Of a stretch of 64,000 bases of DNA, positions 35,593 through 47,500 are shown piece by piece (position 1 is the first letter of the stretch; each line of letters starts with the position of its first letter). The notes beneath the pieces were generated by a model, which saw only the letters and a program-made list of their open reading frames with translations, searched no databases and was not told where the DNA came from. The stretch covers positions 558,001 to 622,000 of the forward strand of contig VLTN01000008.1 in NCBI GenBank assembly GCA_008330645.1, read 5' to 3'. Made by a program: the position numbers and the translations under genes. Source of the stretch: Cafeteria roenbergensis (Eukaryota > Sar > Bigyra > Bicosoecida > Cafeteriaceae).

Positions 35593-38500
35593 TCATCCGC
35601 GCCTGGCGCGTCGGCGACCCCGGCTCGCATCTTCCTCCACTTCGCGGAGCAGCTCGCCCTCCTCCTCTGCGATGCGCCGTTCGACTCTCGGTTCGGCGTT
35701 GGACAGCCATGCCGACGCCTCGCGCACCCACCCAGCCTCCCGGTCCCGAGCAGCCTCCGCCGCGGCGGCTAGCACGCCCTGCGCCTCGCGCTCCACCTTG
35801 GTCCGGCGCATGGCCAGCGCACCGTGCCGCTTGGCTTGCTTGTTGATCAGCTCGTTCATGCGGCCGCGGCCCTCTTCCCGGACGCCCTCGCGCAGAGCCG
35901 CGTGGAGGTCCTGGGCCGTGGCAAAGTCTCTCAGGAGGGCCAGCAGCTCCGAGCGGGCATCGCCCGTGACCTCCTGCAGCAGCGCCGCCTCCGGGAGCTT
36001 GGCGAGCCCGCCCTCCAGGCCCTCCGCCTCCGCCTCCTCCTCCTGCGCACCCCCCGCAGAGGCCGCCGCAGCCGCGCCGACGTCGGCCGCGTGAGGCGTC
36101 CACGCCGGCACCTGCACAGCGGGCAGGCCCGCGTCTGCCCGCAGCTTGAGCGCGCGCGAGGCGAGCTTGACGGCCGCTGCCTCGGCCTTCTTGGCCGCCT
36201 CGGCGGTCTGCGTCCGCTCGCGCGCGTCGATCTCCTGCTGGAGCCGCTCGCGCTCTCTGTTGAGCGTGGAGCGCATGCGGTTGGCGTTGTCGTCCGCCTC
36301 GCTCAGCATGCGCGCGCCGCGGGCTCTGGCCTCCTGCTCGTCGACCTCCCGCCTTCCGCGCAGCTCCCTGCCCTCCCGAAGCAAGTCCTCGCCCCTGGCG
36401 CGGGTCTCGCCGCCAAAGTACCAGTCCGTCGACTCGTTGATGTGCGGGCCCAGCACCGCGTCCATGCGGGCAAGCCGCGAGTTCAGGTCCTCCCGCGTGG
36501 CGTCGATGCGCCGCTGCCGCGCCAGGGAGAGCCACCGCTGCGCCAGGCCGGCGGCGGCCGGCACGAGCGGTTTCATGTTCTCGGCGCCGGGCGGGGGACC
36601 CACTTCGTCCTTCTCCACGGCCCTGGCGAGCTGGTCGCCGGACACGGGCACCCTCGCGGCCTCCTCCCTGGCCTGGCGCTCCTCCTGCCGGGTGGGCAGC
36701 CCCAGCGCGCGGCGGCGCTGGCGCTCGCGCATTTTCGTCACGTACCTCACCACCTGCTCCTCGGCCTCGGGGCGGGGGAAGGCGCCGTGCAGGCGGCTCC
36801 GCGCCGCGTCCAGCCACTTGGTCATGACGCGGCCCACGGGGGCGTCGCGGTCCACGACCAACGGGTCAAAGTCGACGTCGGTGGAGGCGTCGCTCAGGCC
36901 CGACTCGGAGTCGGTGTCTGACACGTCGCCCGGGCGCGTGCGCCGGCCCTCCGCCTCCCGGCGGGCAGCCTTCTCCGCCTGCTGGCGGGCGCGGTCCGCG
37001 GCGTCGGCCAGGTCCTTCTCGCGAACGGCGTACTTGGCCCTGCTGCGGAAGAACGCGCGCCAGCGCTGGTCGTTGAAGGGCGCGGCGGCAGACTCCTTCT
37101 CGGGCGGGTGGAGCGTCTCGTACTCCCCGATGTAGGCGTCCAGGGCGTGGGGGTCCGGCTCGCCGTCCCGCGGCCTGGCCAGCACCACGGTGAGGCGCTG
37201 CGCCCGCTCGGGCGGCAGCGACCTCGCGAAGTTGAGCTTCTCCGCCTCGATGAGGTCCGCAACCGTCGAGGCGTACAGCATCCGCCGACGCGCCTTGGCG
37301 AGCCAGAAGCGGATGACGTCCGCGGACCGGCCCGGCAGAGGCGGGAGCGGCTCCTTGAGGAAGGCCCTCGCCTCGTCGTCGCTGGACCCAAAGTCGGAGA
37401 TGTCGGAGCGGCGCGCCGACAGCCTGCGGCGGCCGGCGCGGTCGGGCCGCGTCCAGTCGCCATCCGGCCCCTCGCCCGTGAGGCGGTCGTATATGGACTT
37501 GACCCACTCCTCCATGGGCTTGTTATCGGGACCCTCCCTCGCCAGCTGGCGCGGCGTGAGGATGGTGGCGATCTTGGCAATCACCCAGGGCTTGTTGCGC
37601 TTCAGCCAGCGATGGCGGAAGGCCTCGTCGCGGAGCGCCTTGGCCTCGATCCGCTTGTTCTCCGCGTCCTCGATGGCCTTCTTCATCGCGTCCGCCTGCC
37701 TGCGGGCCAGCTCCTTGTCGAAGGACAGGTTGTTGCGCAGGCGCCGCACGCCAGGCAGAGCCCAGAGCCCCGCCCACTCGGCCATGCGCACGCAGAGCCA
37801 GCCGCAGATGCGCACGAACAGGTAGCTGATAACGAGGAGGATGAGGAACCAGGGGTCCGAGATGAGCGCCCACCCAAGGCGCAGGTGGATGCTGATGCCC
37901 ACCAGGACGAGGAAGAGGGCGTAGGCCACGCCGGCGTTGAGGAAGTAGAACTGCGACGAGAAGGACAGGAGGTCGGTGGACTGCAGCGAGCCCGTGATGG
38001 TGGGGTCAAAGTCCCGCGAGAAGAGCTGCCAGCGCTTCTCGCGCACGCTGAAGCGGTAGGAGAAGTACTGCAGCATGTCGTAGAGGCGCCAGCCGTGCAG
38101 CAGCTCCAGCGCGTTCATCAGGAACAGGTCCATGAGGATGGTGAAGAACACGATGATGACGGCGAAGATGGTGTAGAAGATGAGATCCTGCGTCCGGATG
38201 CCGTACAGCTCCGGCAGCTGGGTCACGCGCTGCCCGGTGGTGTCGCTCAGCAGGAAGTAGAGCTGCACGATGGGCGACATCAGGAGGCCGGTGAGCCCGT
38301 TGGCGTAGGTGAGGTAGGAGTCGATCACGGGCTCCGCGCCCTCCGTCTCGCGGGCCATGTTCTCGAGCGCTGCGCGCCACTCGTCGTCCTCCGCAGCTCG
38401 CTGGGCCTTGGTGCGGAGCGTGCGGCGGCGGCGGCAGCAGCGCTTGCACCGGATGCGCCACTTGGGCGCGGCCGCGATGCAGCTCTTGAGCAGCGGGTCC

Positions 38501-41500
38501 AGCAGCACGCGCTCCATGATGTTGAGGGACAGCTCCACCAGGTAGGCCACGACGAAGTCGGTAAAGTCCGAGGCGCCGAGGGTGATGAGCAGCTCGACGA
38601 TGGACGTGAGCACCATGATGGGGGCGATGACAAGGTTCTCACGCATGACGCTGACCAGCACCATCTCGAGGAGGATGTTGCTCATCTTGAAGGCCACGAT
38701 GGACTCGTACTGGTTCTCCGCGAAGAGGTCCGAGTAGGAGAACTCGATCACCGACTCCATCAGCATCACCACGGCAAAGGCCAGCAGCACGAGCAGCGCC
38801 CGCTTCCAGATGTGCGGCGTCCACAGCGACTCGGGGTTGGGCTCGGCCTCCTTGCCGTGCTTGGCCTGCCCGCCCGCTGAGGTCAGCACCGTCTCGCCCT
38901 CGTACATCTTGTCCTCGTAAACCTCGGCATCGAACCGCGTCTCGTCCTCGTTGATGTCGTCGCCCACGCCGTCGTTGCTCATCTCGTCCGGCACCAGCAG
39001 CCGCACGCCGGCCAGGAAGGCGAACCAGCCCACCAGCTGGAGGACGGTGCCGTACCGCCCGCGAAGGCTCACCATGACGTCCGACTCCACCACCGTGTTG
39101 CGGTCCACCCAGGCCGCCCGCTCCGTCGCCAGGTTGAGCGGCTGCGGCTCCTCGATGGGCTTCTCGGACTGGATCACGAAGAACCAGATCCAGGTGAAGG
39201 CCACGGCCATGCTGAAGGGCACCGTGGCGATGAGCACGCCGTGGCACGAGGGACGGCTCACAACGCCGCCCAAGTCGCAGATGTTCAGCGGGGGCACGCG
39301 CGGCAGGCGGGTCATGACCCGGGCGAAGCACCAGACCACCACGCCGAACAGCACCACGATGCCGCCAAGCAGCGCGAAGTACACCACGAAGATGTCCGCC
39401 GAGAAGGCGAAGAGGTTGAGCAGGGCCAGGTAGTTGAGCGGGGACCACTCCACCTCGAGGGTGTAGTTGCGGTCGCGGAAGCCGGAGTCCAGGCAGCGGT
39501 ACACCGGCGGGTCCTGCTTCTGCAGCCGGTCCAGCTCGCCCTGCGAGTCGGTGATGGTGCACAGCTCTCGGTACGACAGCTCTGCCAGCACGAGCCGCTT
39601 CCGCACCGTGTTCACCTGGTAGTAGTACATTCCGAGCTTCACCCGGCGGGGCACCAGCGACACCTCGCCCGGGAAGTCCCCGTTCACGGACACGCCGATG
39701 AGGTCGTCGGTCCCCAGCATCGCCTCGATGGCCGCGGACCGGCCCCACCCCTGCAGCTCCGCGGGCCGGCCCACGAACTGCCTGGCCGGGATGGGCTCCT
39801 TGGTGAGGTAGAAGAGCGTGTCGCCCGCGCCCAGCTCGTACCAGCGGGTTCGCAGCCCCGGCTCGAAGATGTCCTCCTCGTAGTAGCAGCGAACCTGCAC
39901 CCCGAAGCGGCCCGGGCGGTCGGCGGCCGTGTTGCCGAACACCCCCGGCTCCTGCTCCGGCACCGTGGCCTCCGTCTCCACGGCCACGAGCGGGCAGACC
40001 TGCTCCTCGTTGCGCGTGCAGCTGTCGCTCACGGGGTCGAAGAGCTGGTCCCACGGGTAGGGAGACACGTGGCGAGTGTCCTCCAGGGCGACGGGGCTGC
40101 AGCCGGCGTGCTGCTCGGTCAGCCGCGAGATCCACACGTTGCTGTCGCCCATCTCGCAGTTGGAGATGAACGGGAGGTACGGCGTGGACAGGAAGCGGAC
40201 GCGGCTCTCCTCGGCGAGCGGGTCGGCGGACGAGAACCACAGCGGGTTGGGAAGGTACTCGCTGGGCGAGTCGATCGCCACGTCGTCCGCCGGCCGCACC
40301 TCCTTCGTGGGCGCAGCGGTGGAGGAGTTGTCGTCGCCGCCCCACAGGTCCGGCACCACGGCGTCGCAGACCGCCCCCGTGCCCAGCGAGCCGATCTCCT
40401 CGTGGGCGCGCCGCGAGGCGGCCATGATCTCCCCGATGACGCGCGGCGTGGCGCCCAGCCCGTCGCTGGCGCGCAGGTCAGCGATGAGGAACGTGAGCAG
40501 CTCGATCGTCTCGGGGGGCGAGTCCACGAGCACGGCGGCGCCGTCGGGCGAGGCCTCGGCCATCGCCAGCATCTCGTCGACCGCAGCTGCCTGCGCCTCG
40601 GTGCGCACCCCCGTGGCGGCCACGAAGAGGAAGGAGTCGTAGTAAGACTGCACGGGCAGCTGGCCGGCCCCGCCGTCGCTCGGGTCGTCCCTGAGGCGCT
40701 GCGCGAAGGCGGGGTCGCCGGCCGCGTAGTCCACGCTGACGCCCAGGAAGACGTCGTTGTTGAACTTGAGCTGGTACTCGGCGACCACGGGAACTGACGT
40801 GCCCAGGGCCCTGGCCGCGGCAGCGGCGATGGCCACGCCGGCCAGGGACATGCCCGGCGTGGCGGGCTCCATGGAGACGGCGTCGACGCGCTGGTATGAC
40901 CGCGGCAGGTTGAGCGGCAGCTCGAGAGCACCCGGGTCGTCGGCGTTGAACTGGTCCTCCTCGATGATCGCCAGCAGCGTGAAGCGGGGCGGCAGCAGCT
41001 GACCGCGCGGGCTGCCGGGGGCGTTGAAAATGTCCGACCGGCCGAGGAAGGTGTCTTCTTCCCGGAAGCCGCCGCGAGAGAAGCGCTTAAGCTTCGTGGG
41101 GTGGTCCCACGGGGCGAAGCGCCGCTCGTACAGCGTGGGGTCGTACTGGTCGAAGTCGAGGTACTCTGCCGCCGACACCTCGTCCGAGTCCGTCTGAAGG
41201 AGCCGCGCCGCGCGGCCAGCGGCCCTTGAGCGGGTCGCGCTGGCCGCCCGCCCCGAGGCCTCGGCCGGCCGGGCCTCCACGATGGCGGCCTGACCGGTCG
41301 CCGCGGAGCCGGCGGTTGCGCCCGCGGCGCTGTCCAGCAGGCTGCGGAGGCGCCTCGCCGCGCCGGCGGGCGCTCCTTGCGTCGCGAGGTTCGGGTTGAG
41401 CTTGCGCGTCCCGAGGGCCTCGTCGATGGAGCCGGGCTGCGCGGAGAGGTTGTACTTGCCCTGAAGCTCCTTGGGGTCGGGGAGGTCGCGAACCGGCGGC

Positions 41501-44500
41501 TGCGCCGACGGCGTGGCGTAGGAGCTGGACACGATGTCCCACTGGGAGGAGAAGAGCGCGACCAGCTGCTCGACGCTGTACGACTGGTAGTCGACGGCCC
41601 GCTCGGGCCGGGTGACGGTCAGGCTGGCCGAGCCCGGCAGCTCGGTGCGGAACTCGTTGTAGTACTTGCCGTGGAGCAGCTCGTAGACGGGCGTGATCTC
41701 AAGGGCTCGGAGGGCCTTGATCTCCACCTGCCAGATGCGGTGCTTGTTGTCCTTGTAAGGGTAGAAGGGGGAGCCCGGGGTCTCTCCGTAGGCGTTCCGG
41801 GCGATCATGTCCTTGGTGCCGTCGTCGTACTCCTCCAGCCAGCCCGGCATGGCCAGCCGCGTGCAGCGGCAGCACTCCGCGCACAGGTGGCCGATGGCCT
41901 CCTGGTCGGCGAGCGACACGGACGGGCACACCGGCGGCACCACGTTGCGGTTGCACCGGAACCTCGGCGGGCAGGGCTTGCACCCCGCGTACAGCGACAG
42001 CCGGTACTGGCCAAAGGTGAAGTTGACGGAGAGGTGCCGCAGGTCGAGCGTGATCACCGCCGTCTCCAGCGCAAGCATCCGGATCGTGCCGACGCCCGAG
42101 AGCGGCGTCACGGCGTCCGAGAGCTCCGGGTAGCGGTCCGGCTCCACGACCCACTCGTTGTCTTCGGGAAGGGGCGTGACGCGCACCAGCACCTCCTTGT
42201 TCGCCGGGTCCACCGCGCACTCGTCGATGGACTCCGCGCGCGGCTGCGACGTGGTGCCGTTGGGGCAACGGAGCAGGTCCTCGCACGCGCAGGCGTCGTA
42301 GCGCACCGGCTCGCCCGTCGCCTCGTCCAGCTGCATCAGCTCAGGCAGCCAGCTGCCCACGCGAAGCTCCTCGTCGTCGGACGAGTCGGCGCGGCTCAGG
42401 TCCGAGTACGTGTCCAGCATGTCCACGGCGTGCTTGGTGTCGTAGATGAGCGGGTCCACCCGGGTGGTCGCGCCGGACAGCTTGAGCGTCACCTGGGTCG
42501 TGTACTCCTCGTCGGCCCAGCGCTTGAAGTCCATGAACGAGCAGAACTGCGGGCAGCGCCGACCGACGTTGGTGCCCCACGGGTCGAACAGGCTGTTCGC
42601 GACGGAGCAGTCGCGCACGGCGGTGTCGAACGCGCACTCGACGCGGAAGTACCTGCGCTCCGTGCCGGGCAGCGGCAGCTTGATGGGCGAGTCGAGCACC
42701 CACTCCTCGGTGGCGGCGTCCCACCTGGAGCCGCGCTGCCAGGCCTCCGAGAGCCCGTACTTGGCCTCGGCCGCGAAGGAGCAGGTCCGCACGCGGCCCG
42801 CGGTCGTCACGCCTTCCAGCTCGTCGGCCAGCGTGATGACTTGGGACTTTTCGCCGGTGCACTCCCAGGCGCGGTACACCTCCAGCGCGAGCTTGTACTG
42901 CGGCTTGCAGAAGCACACTCCGCGCTCTTCGGCGTCCACCACCAGCCGCCACTTGTGGTCGCGCGCGCACCTGCTGTTGATGTCGTCTGCCAGGTTGACA
43001 GGCCCGGACTTCACCTCGCCCGTCTGCGGGTCCGTGAACTCGCGCACCACCGTCTGCGACTCCACCCCCGGAGCGATGGCGTCGAAGCAGCGCTGGTCGT
43101 GCGCGCTCACGTTGACCGGCAGCCGGTTGCCCGGCAGGTACTTGTTCAGGTGCACGATGGGCGTGAAGGGGTTGACGTCGCTCGTGGAGAGACGCCGCAG
43201 GATGGCGTCGTTCGCGAGGCGCCCGAAGATGGGGTCGGCCGTGCCGGTGGGGCAGAAGTACCCCGCCGCGCACTGCAGCTGGAAGCGGTTCAAGTAGCCG
43301 GTTCCCTGCGCGCACGAGTGCCCCGCGGGGCACATGGTGGAGAGGCGTCCCAGGGGCGCGAACAGGTTGTCGTCGGGCGTGCTGCCAGCGTCGCAGGCAA
43401 AGCCGGCGGGGCAGCGCGTGCTGTCGGAGTCGAGGTTGCCGGTGCCCTCGGGGCAGACCCGGCCCTCGGCGCAGGCCTCCGCCTCGGAGCGGCGGTCAGT
43501 GTCGCAGATGATGTCAGCCTCGCAGTTTCCCGGGTACCACTGGTCGTCGCCCAGCGTGCGGTTGTACAGGAAGAAACCGCTCGTGCAGTTCCGGGGCGGG
43601 AAGTAGTCGGCCGTGCGGGGCAGGTTGATGACCCGGTGGCCGAAGTCGAAGAAGCCGTTGTACTGGTTCGGGTCTCCGTAGCCCTGCGACTTGCGCCCCA
43701 CCTGCATCTCGTACAGCGCCCCAAAGTAGTCCTTCAGGCGCTGGTACACGACGCTGCCGTAGCGCTGCGGGTTGCGGAAGCACTGCCCCACCGCCGGGTT
43801 CTCCGAGTCGATGAAGAAGGGGCCGCGCCCGAGCTCGTCGACGAACTGGGGCAGGGCGGGGTCCAGGTACCCGAAGAAGAACTCCTGCCGCAGCGGCGAC
43901 GGGTCCCCGGTGCCGCCCTCGCCCTCGCCGCGGTTGCGCGCGAGGCACTGGAAGCGCGACAGGGGCTCGGTCGTCGGCGTGAAGGGGGCGGGCAGGTCGA
44001 ACCTGGAGCAAGGGGAAATCATCGTGGTCACGGGGCAGACGATGCCGGGGCCGCAGGGCGTGCACTCGCCGACGTCGCGGAGCTCCCACTGCTTGCTCCA
44101 CGTCCCGGCGGGGCAGCCCAGGCAGACAGGGTTGCCGTCCGCGGACACGGAGCGGTACGTCCCGGGCGGGCACACCTGCACCTCGAACATGGCCTCGAAC
44201 TCGCACGAGGTGCCGGGCGGGCACGGGTAGCACTGCACGGTCTGGATGGTGGGGGCGTACGTGTTGGGCAGGCAGTTCGCCGGCTGGACCGTGCCCTCGG
44301 AGGCGGCCTCCGTGCCCTTGGGGGTGGGGATCGGGGCCGGCGTGCCCTCCGGGCAGAAGAACCCCTTGGGGCACAGCCCCATGCCCGTGGGCGTGACGCT
44401 GGCCGCCTCGCAGAAGAAGCCGGCCGTGCAGTTCTGGGCGTGGAAGAAGTCGTCCTTGACCACCTCGGGGCTGCCCACCCCGGCAGGGCACCAGGTTCCC

Positions 44501-47500
44501 GGGCGGCAGGCGTAGGGCCGGAGCGTGGTGTCGTTGCGGAACGGGTCCGCGGTCGACGTGCCGCTGAGGCAGTAAAAGCCGGCAGGGCACCGCGACACTG
44601 CCGTGGGCTGGCCCTCTTGCGAGCACACGTAGCCCGCAGGGCACATCGCCGGGTCCACGCGCCCAAAGCCGGGGCAGATGTGGCCCCGGGGGCAGGGCGT
44701 GCACTCGGTCTGGCCCACCTGGCCGTTGAACGTGCCGGGCCTGCACGGCAGCGGGTCCCAGGTGCCCTCCCGCGGGCAGAAGGTGCCCACGGGGCAGGGC
44801 CGCATCTCGCCGGTGTCGGAGAAGAACCCGGCGGGCGTCGGCCCGAAGCCCGAAGGCGAGGCCGTGCCCTCGGGGCAGCGGGCGCCGCGGCCGAAGCAAG
44901 CCTGCGGGGCGCTGAAGTTGGCCATGGAGAGCACCTCGGAGCCGGTCCCGGGCTGGCAGTACGTGCCCGCGGGGCAAGGCACCGGGCGGCGCATGCGGCG
45001 AGCGCGGGCGCCGTAGTCGAACGAGGCGTCGGTGACCGACACGTCGTCGCTGTCCGCCATGCGAACGCACCGGTCGTCCAGGCAGAAGCGGCCCCTGAGG
45101 GGCACGAAGGGCTGGTCGGCCGGCAGCGGCAGGCTGCGCAGCTCGTCCCACAGCCGCGCCGGCATGGACGTGTGCTGCAGGCCGAAGTCGGTCGTGCTGT
45201 TGTCAAAGCAGCCGCTGTTGCGAGCGCCTGCAAACGCGATGCCGGGCGAGCCAGCCGGCTCCCACCCGGGCCTCACCGACGTGCCCAGCTGCGCGTGGCC
45301 TGCCGAGAGGGAGGCGTCATCGGAGATGGCGTCGGCCCCGCCGCAGGTCGTGGCGGTCGTCACGGTGCCCTCGAGGCAGAAATGGCCCTCCGGGCAGGGC
45401 TGCTCCGCGCGCTCCAGGCCGGTCACGTCGCAAACAAAGCCGGCAGGGCAGAGGCGCGGAACGTGCATGCCCTCGTGCGGGCAGGTGTAGCCCACAGGGC
45501 ACCGGAGGCACTCGGCGCTGCCCTCCTTCGGCTGGTACGTGCCCTGCGGGCAGAGCGTGAAGTTGCGGCTCGACGCGGGGCAGAAGGTGCCGCGCGGGCA
45601 TGGCAGGCCGTAGCGCAGCGCGGCCGCCGCCTGGTCCACTGCCCACTCGCTGGGGTCGCCCAGCCCGGCGGCGGGCTTCTGTCCGGCACCCGCGGCCGCA
45701 ATGACGGGCGCGAGCGACGTGGCAGAGCCTCCGAACGGGTTGCCGGGCTGGCCGCCCGGCGCGGACGTGGAGCTGTCCGGGCAGTACCGCCCCGCAGCGC
45801 AGCTCCCGTCGTGGTGGAAGGGCACTCGGCTCGCCGTGAAGGCGACGCCGTCGTTGGACACCTCCACCAGCAGCGTGCGCGACGCGCCAATGTCGCGGCC
45901 GAGCCACAGGGCCTCGCGGGGGTCCGTGAAGGCCCCCCTAGCGGCCACCGACGTGGAAGGGTCATCGCCAAGGCGGACCCGCGGCGGGAGGGCGTGGGTG
46001 CCGCTGGCCGGGTCCACGGGCGCGGCCGCAAAGGCGGCAGGCGGCGCGAGGCACGACACCAGGCGCGGCCCCAGGAACAGAGCGGGCACGGTGTGGTCGC
46101 CGACGCGGCAAGCGAGACGGGTGGTGTTCAGGAAGTGCCTTCCGACGACGAAGAGCGGCAAACCAAGGCCCGCCGGCACGATGGCGCGGCGGGGCGACAC
46201 GGAGCTGACGCGAGGAGTGGGGGCGTACACGAAGACGCGGCCGTCCTCGGTGAAGTCCAGCCCGTTCAGGCTGACCTCTAGCCGCACGGGGAAGACCAGC
46301 CCGAAGGCCTGCGGGGAGGCCTCCGGGAAGACCAGGCGCGAGCCCGTGGCCGGGTCGGCGCTTCGGTGGCGGATCTCCGAGAGCGGCATCCAGGCCAGCC
46401 CCTTGCCCGCGACCACGCTGGACTCCGTGATGGCTTGCAGCACGGGCGACGACGCGTTGACCGGGGTCGCGGCGTCCTCCCCAAAGGCAGCCACGGCCCG
46501 CGGCACCGGCGGCGAGCACCGCACAGCCGTCAAGTTTACGAACAGGGCGGGCACCGCCACGTCGCCAAACGCGCAGGCCAGCGACGACACGTTGGCGAAG
46601 CCCTGGCCGTGGACCGTGACGGGCGCCCCGGCCGACAGAGCGTCCCCGAGGACGGCGCTGGTCCAGGTCACGCGCGGCCGAGGCAGCACGAGCAGCGGGA
46701 GCGCGCGGTCCGACCGCTCGACGTCCGCGCCCAGAGCCGAGGGCTGGCCCCCGCCGCGGCCGCCAAACGCCTGGCCGTCCACGGTCACCGTGATCCCAAA
46801 CCGGCCCTGCGGCAGCGGCGGCGCGCCGCACAGCAGCGTCGACTCGGAGACCCAGGCCGCCGGAACCACGACGCCGCCCGCCGGCCCGAACACGCCGCTG
46901 TCTAGCGGCCGCCCGGCGAGCGGGGACAGGGCCGAGAGGCGCCCCAGCCCGTGGTCCGCCGCCGCGGCCATGAGCCGCTCCGCGTACTCGTCAGGGGTCA
47001 GCGGCCGCCCGGCGTCCGCCGGGGCGGGGAGGCCGCTTGCGCTGTCGCTGCCGCGGGGGAAGGCGGCCGCCGAGGAGGCGTTGCCGCTCCCTCCATGCGC
47101 GGCCTCGTAGCCGCCGTCGACGAGCTGCCCCTGCGCCCCCGGCCCCCGCCCCGTCGTGTCTGACGCGTTGGCCGCGGCGGGCGCGATGGGCGTGAACCGG
47201 CAAGCCAGGAAGGGAGTGGGGCGGAAGTTGGCGCCCGTCACGGTGAGCGACGTGTTGGTGCTGCCCGCCACCGCGATTCGCGGCTCGACCGACAGCACGC
47301 GCGGCGCGGCGGCCATGAGAATGACGGCCGCACCCGCTGGCCGGCCCGCCATGTCGGCTGCTGCGACGCCGCCGACGATGTGCGAGCCGCCGACGCCGGC
47401 CGCCCCGCCGCCCCAGGACGGGGCCAGCAGGGCGACAGACACGGCCACCGGGGCGGGCCCGGCGTGCACGCGCCAGGCAGGCGCCACGCACATGACGTGG

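Noticed and set aside
37785-39440. Identification of the membrane domain as meckelin (TMEM67) or a polycystin
   Set aside because: A Cys-rich ectodomain plus many spans suggested these, but I could not align diagnostic motifs of either family to the spans.
41377-46281. A 1,634-codon plus-strand frame opposite the Cys-rich block, and similar ones at 51455-55294 and 56260-59205
   Set aside because: They are antisense to a frame with clear domain structure (Cys-rich repeats, TIG domains). The translations are His/Arg/Ala-rich without any recognisable domain.
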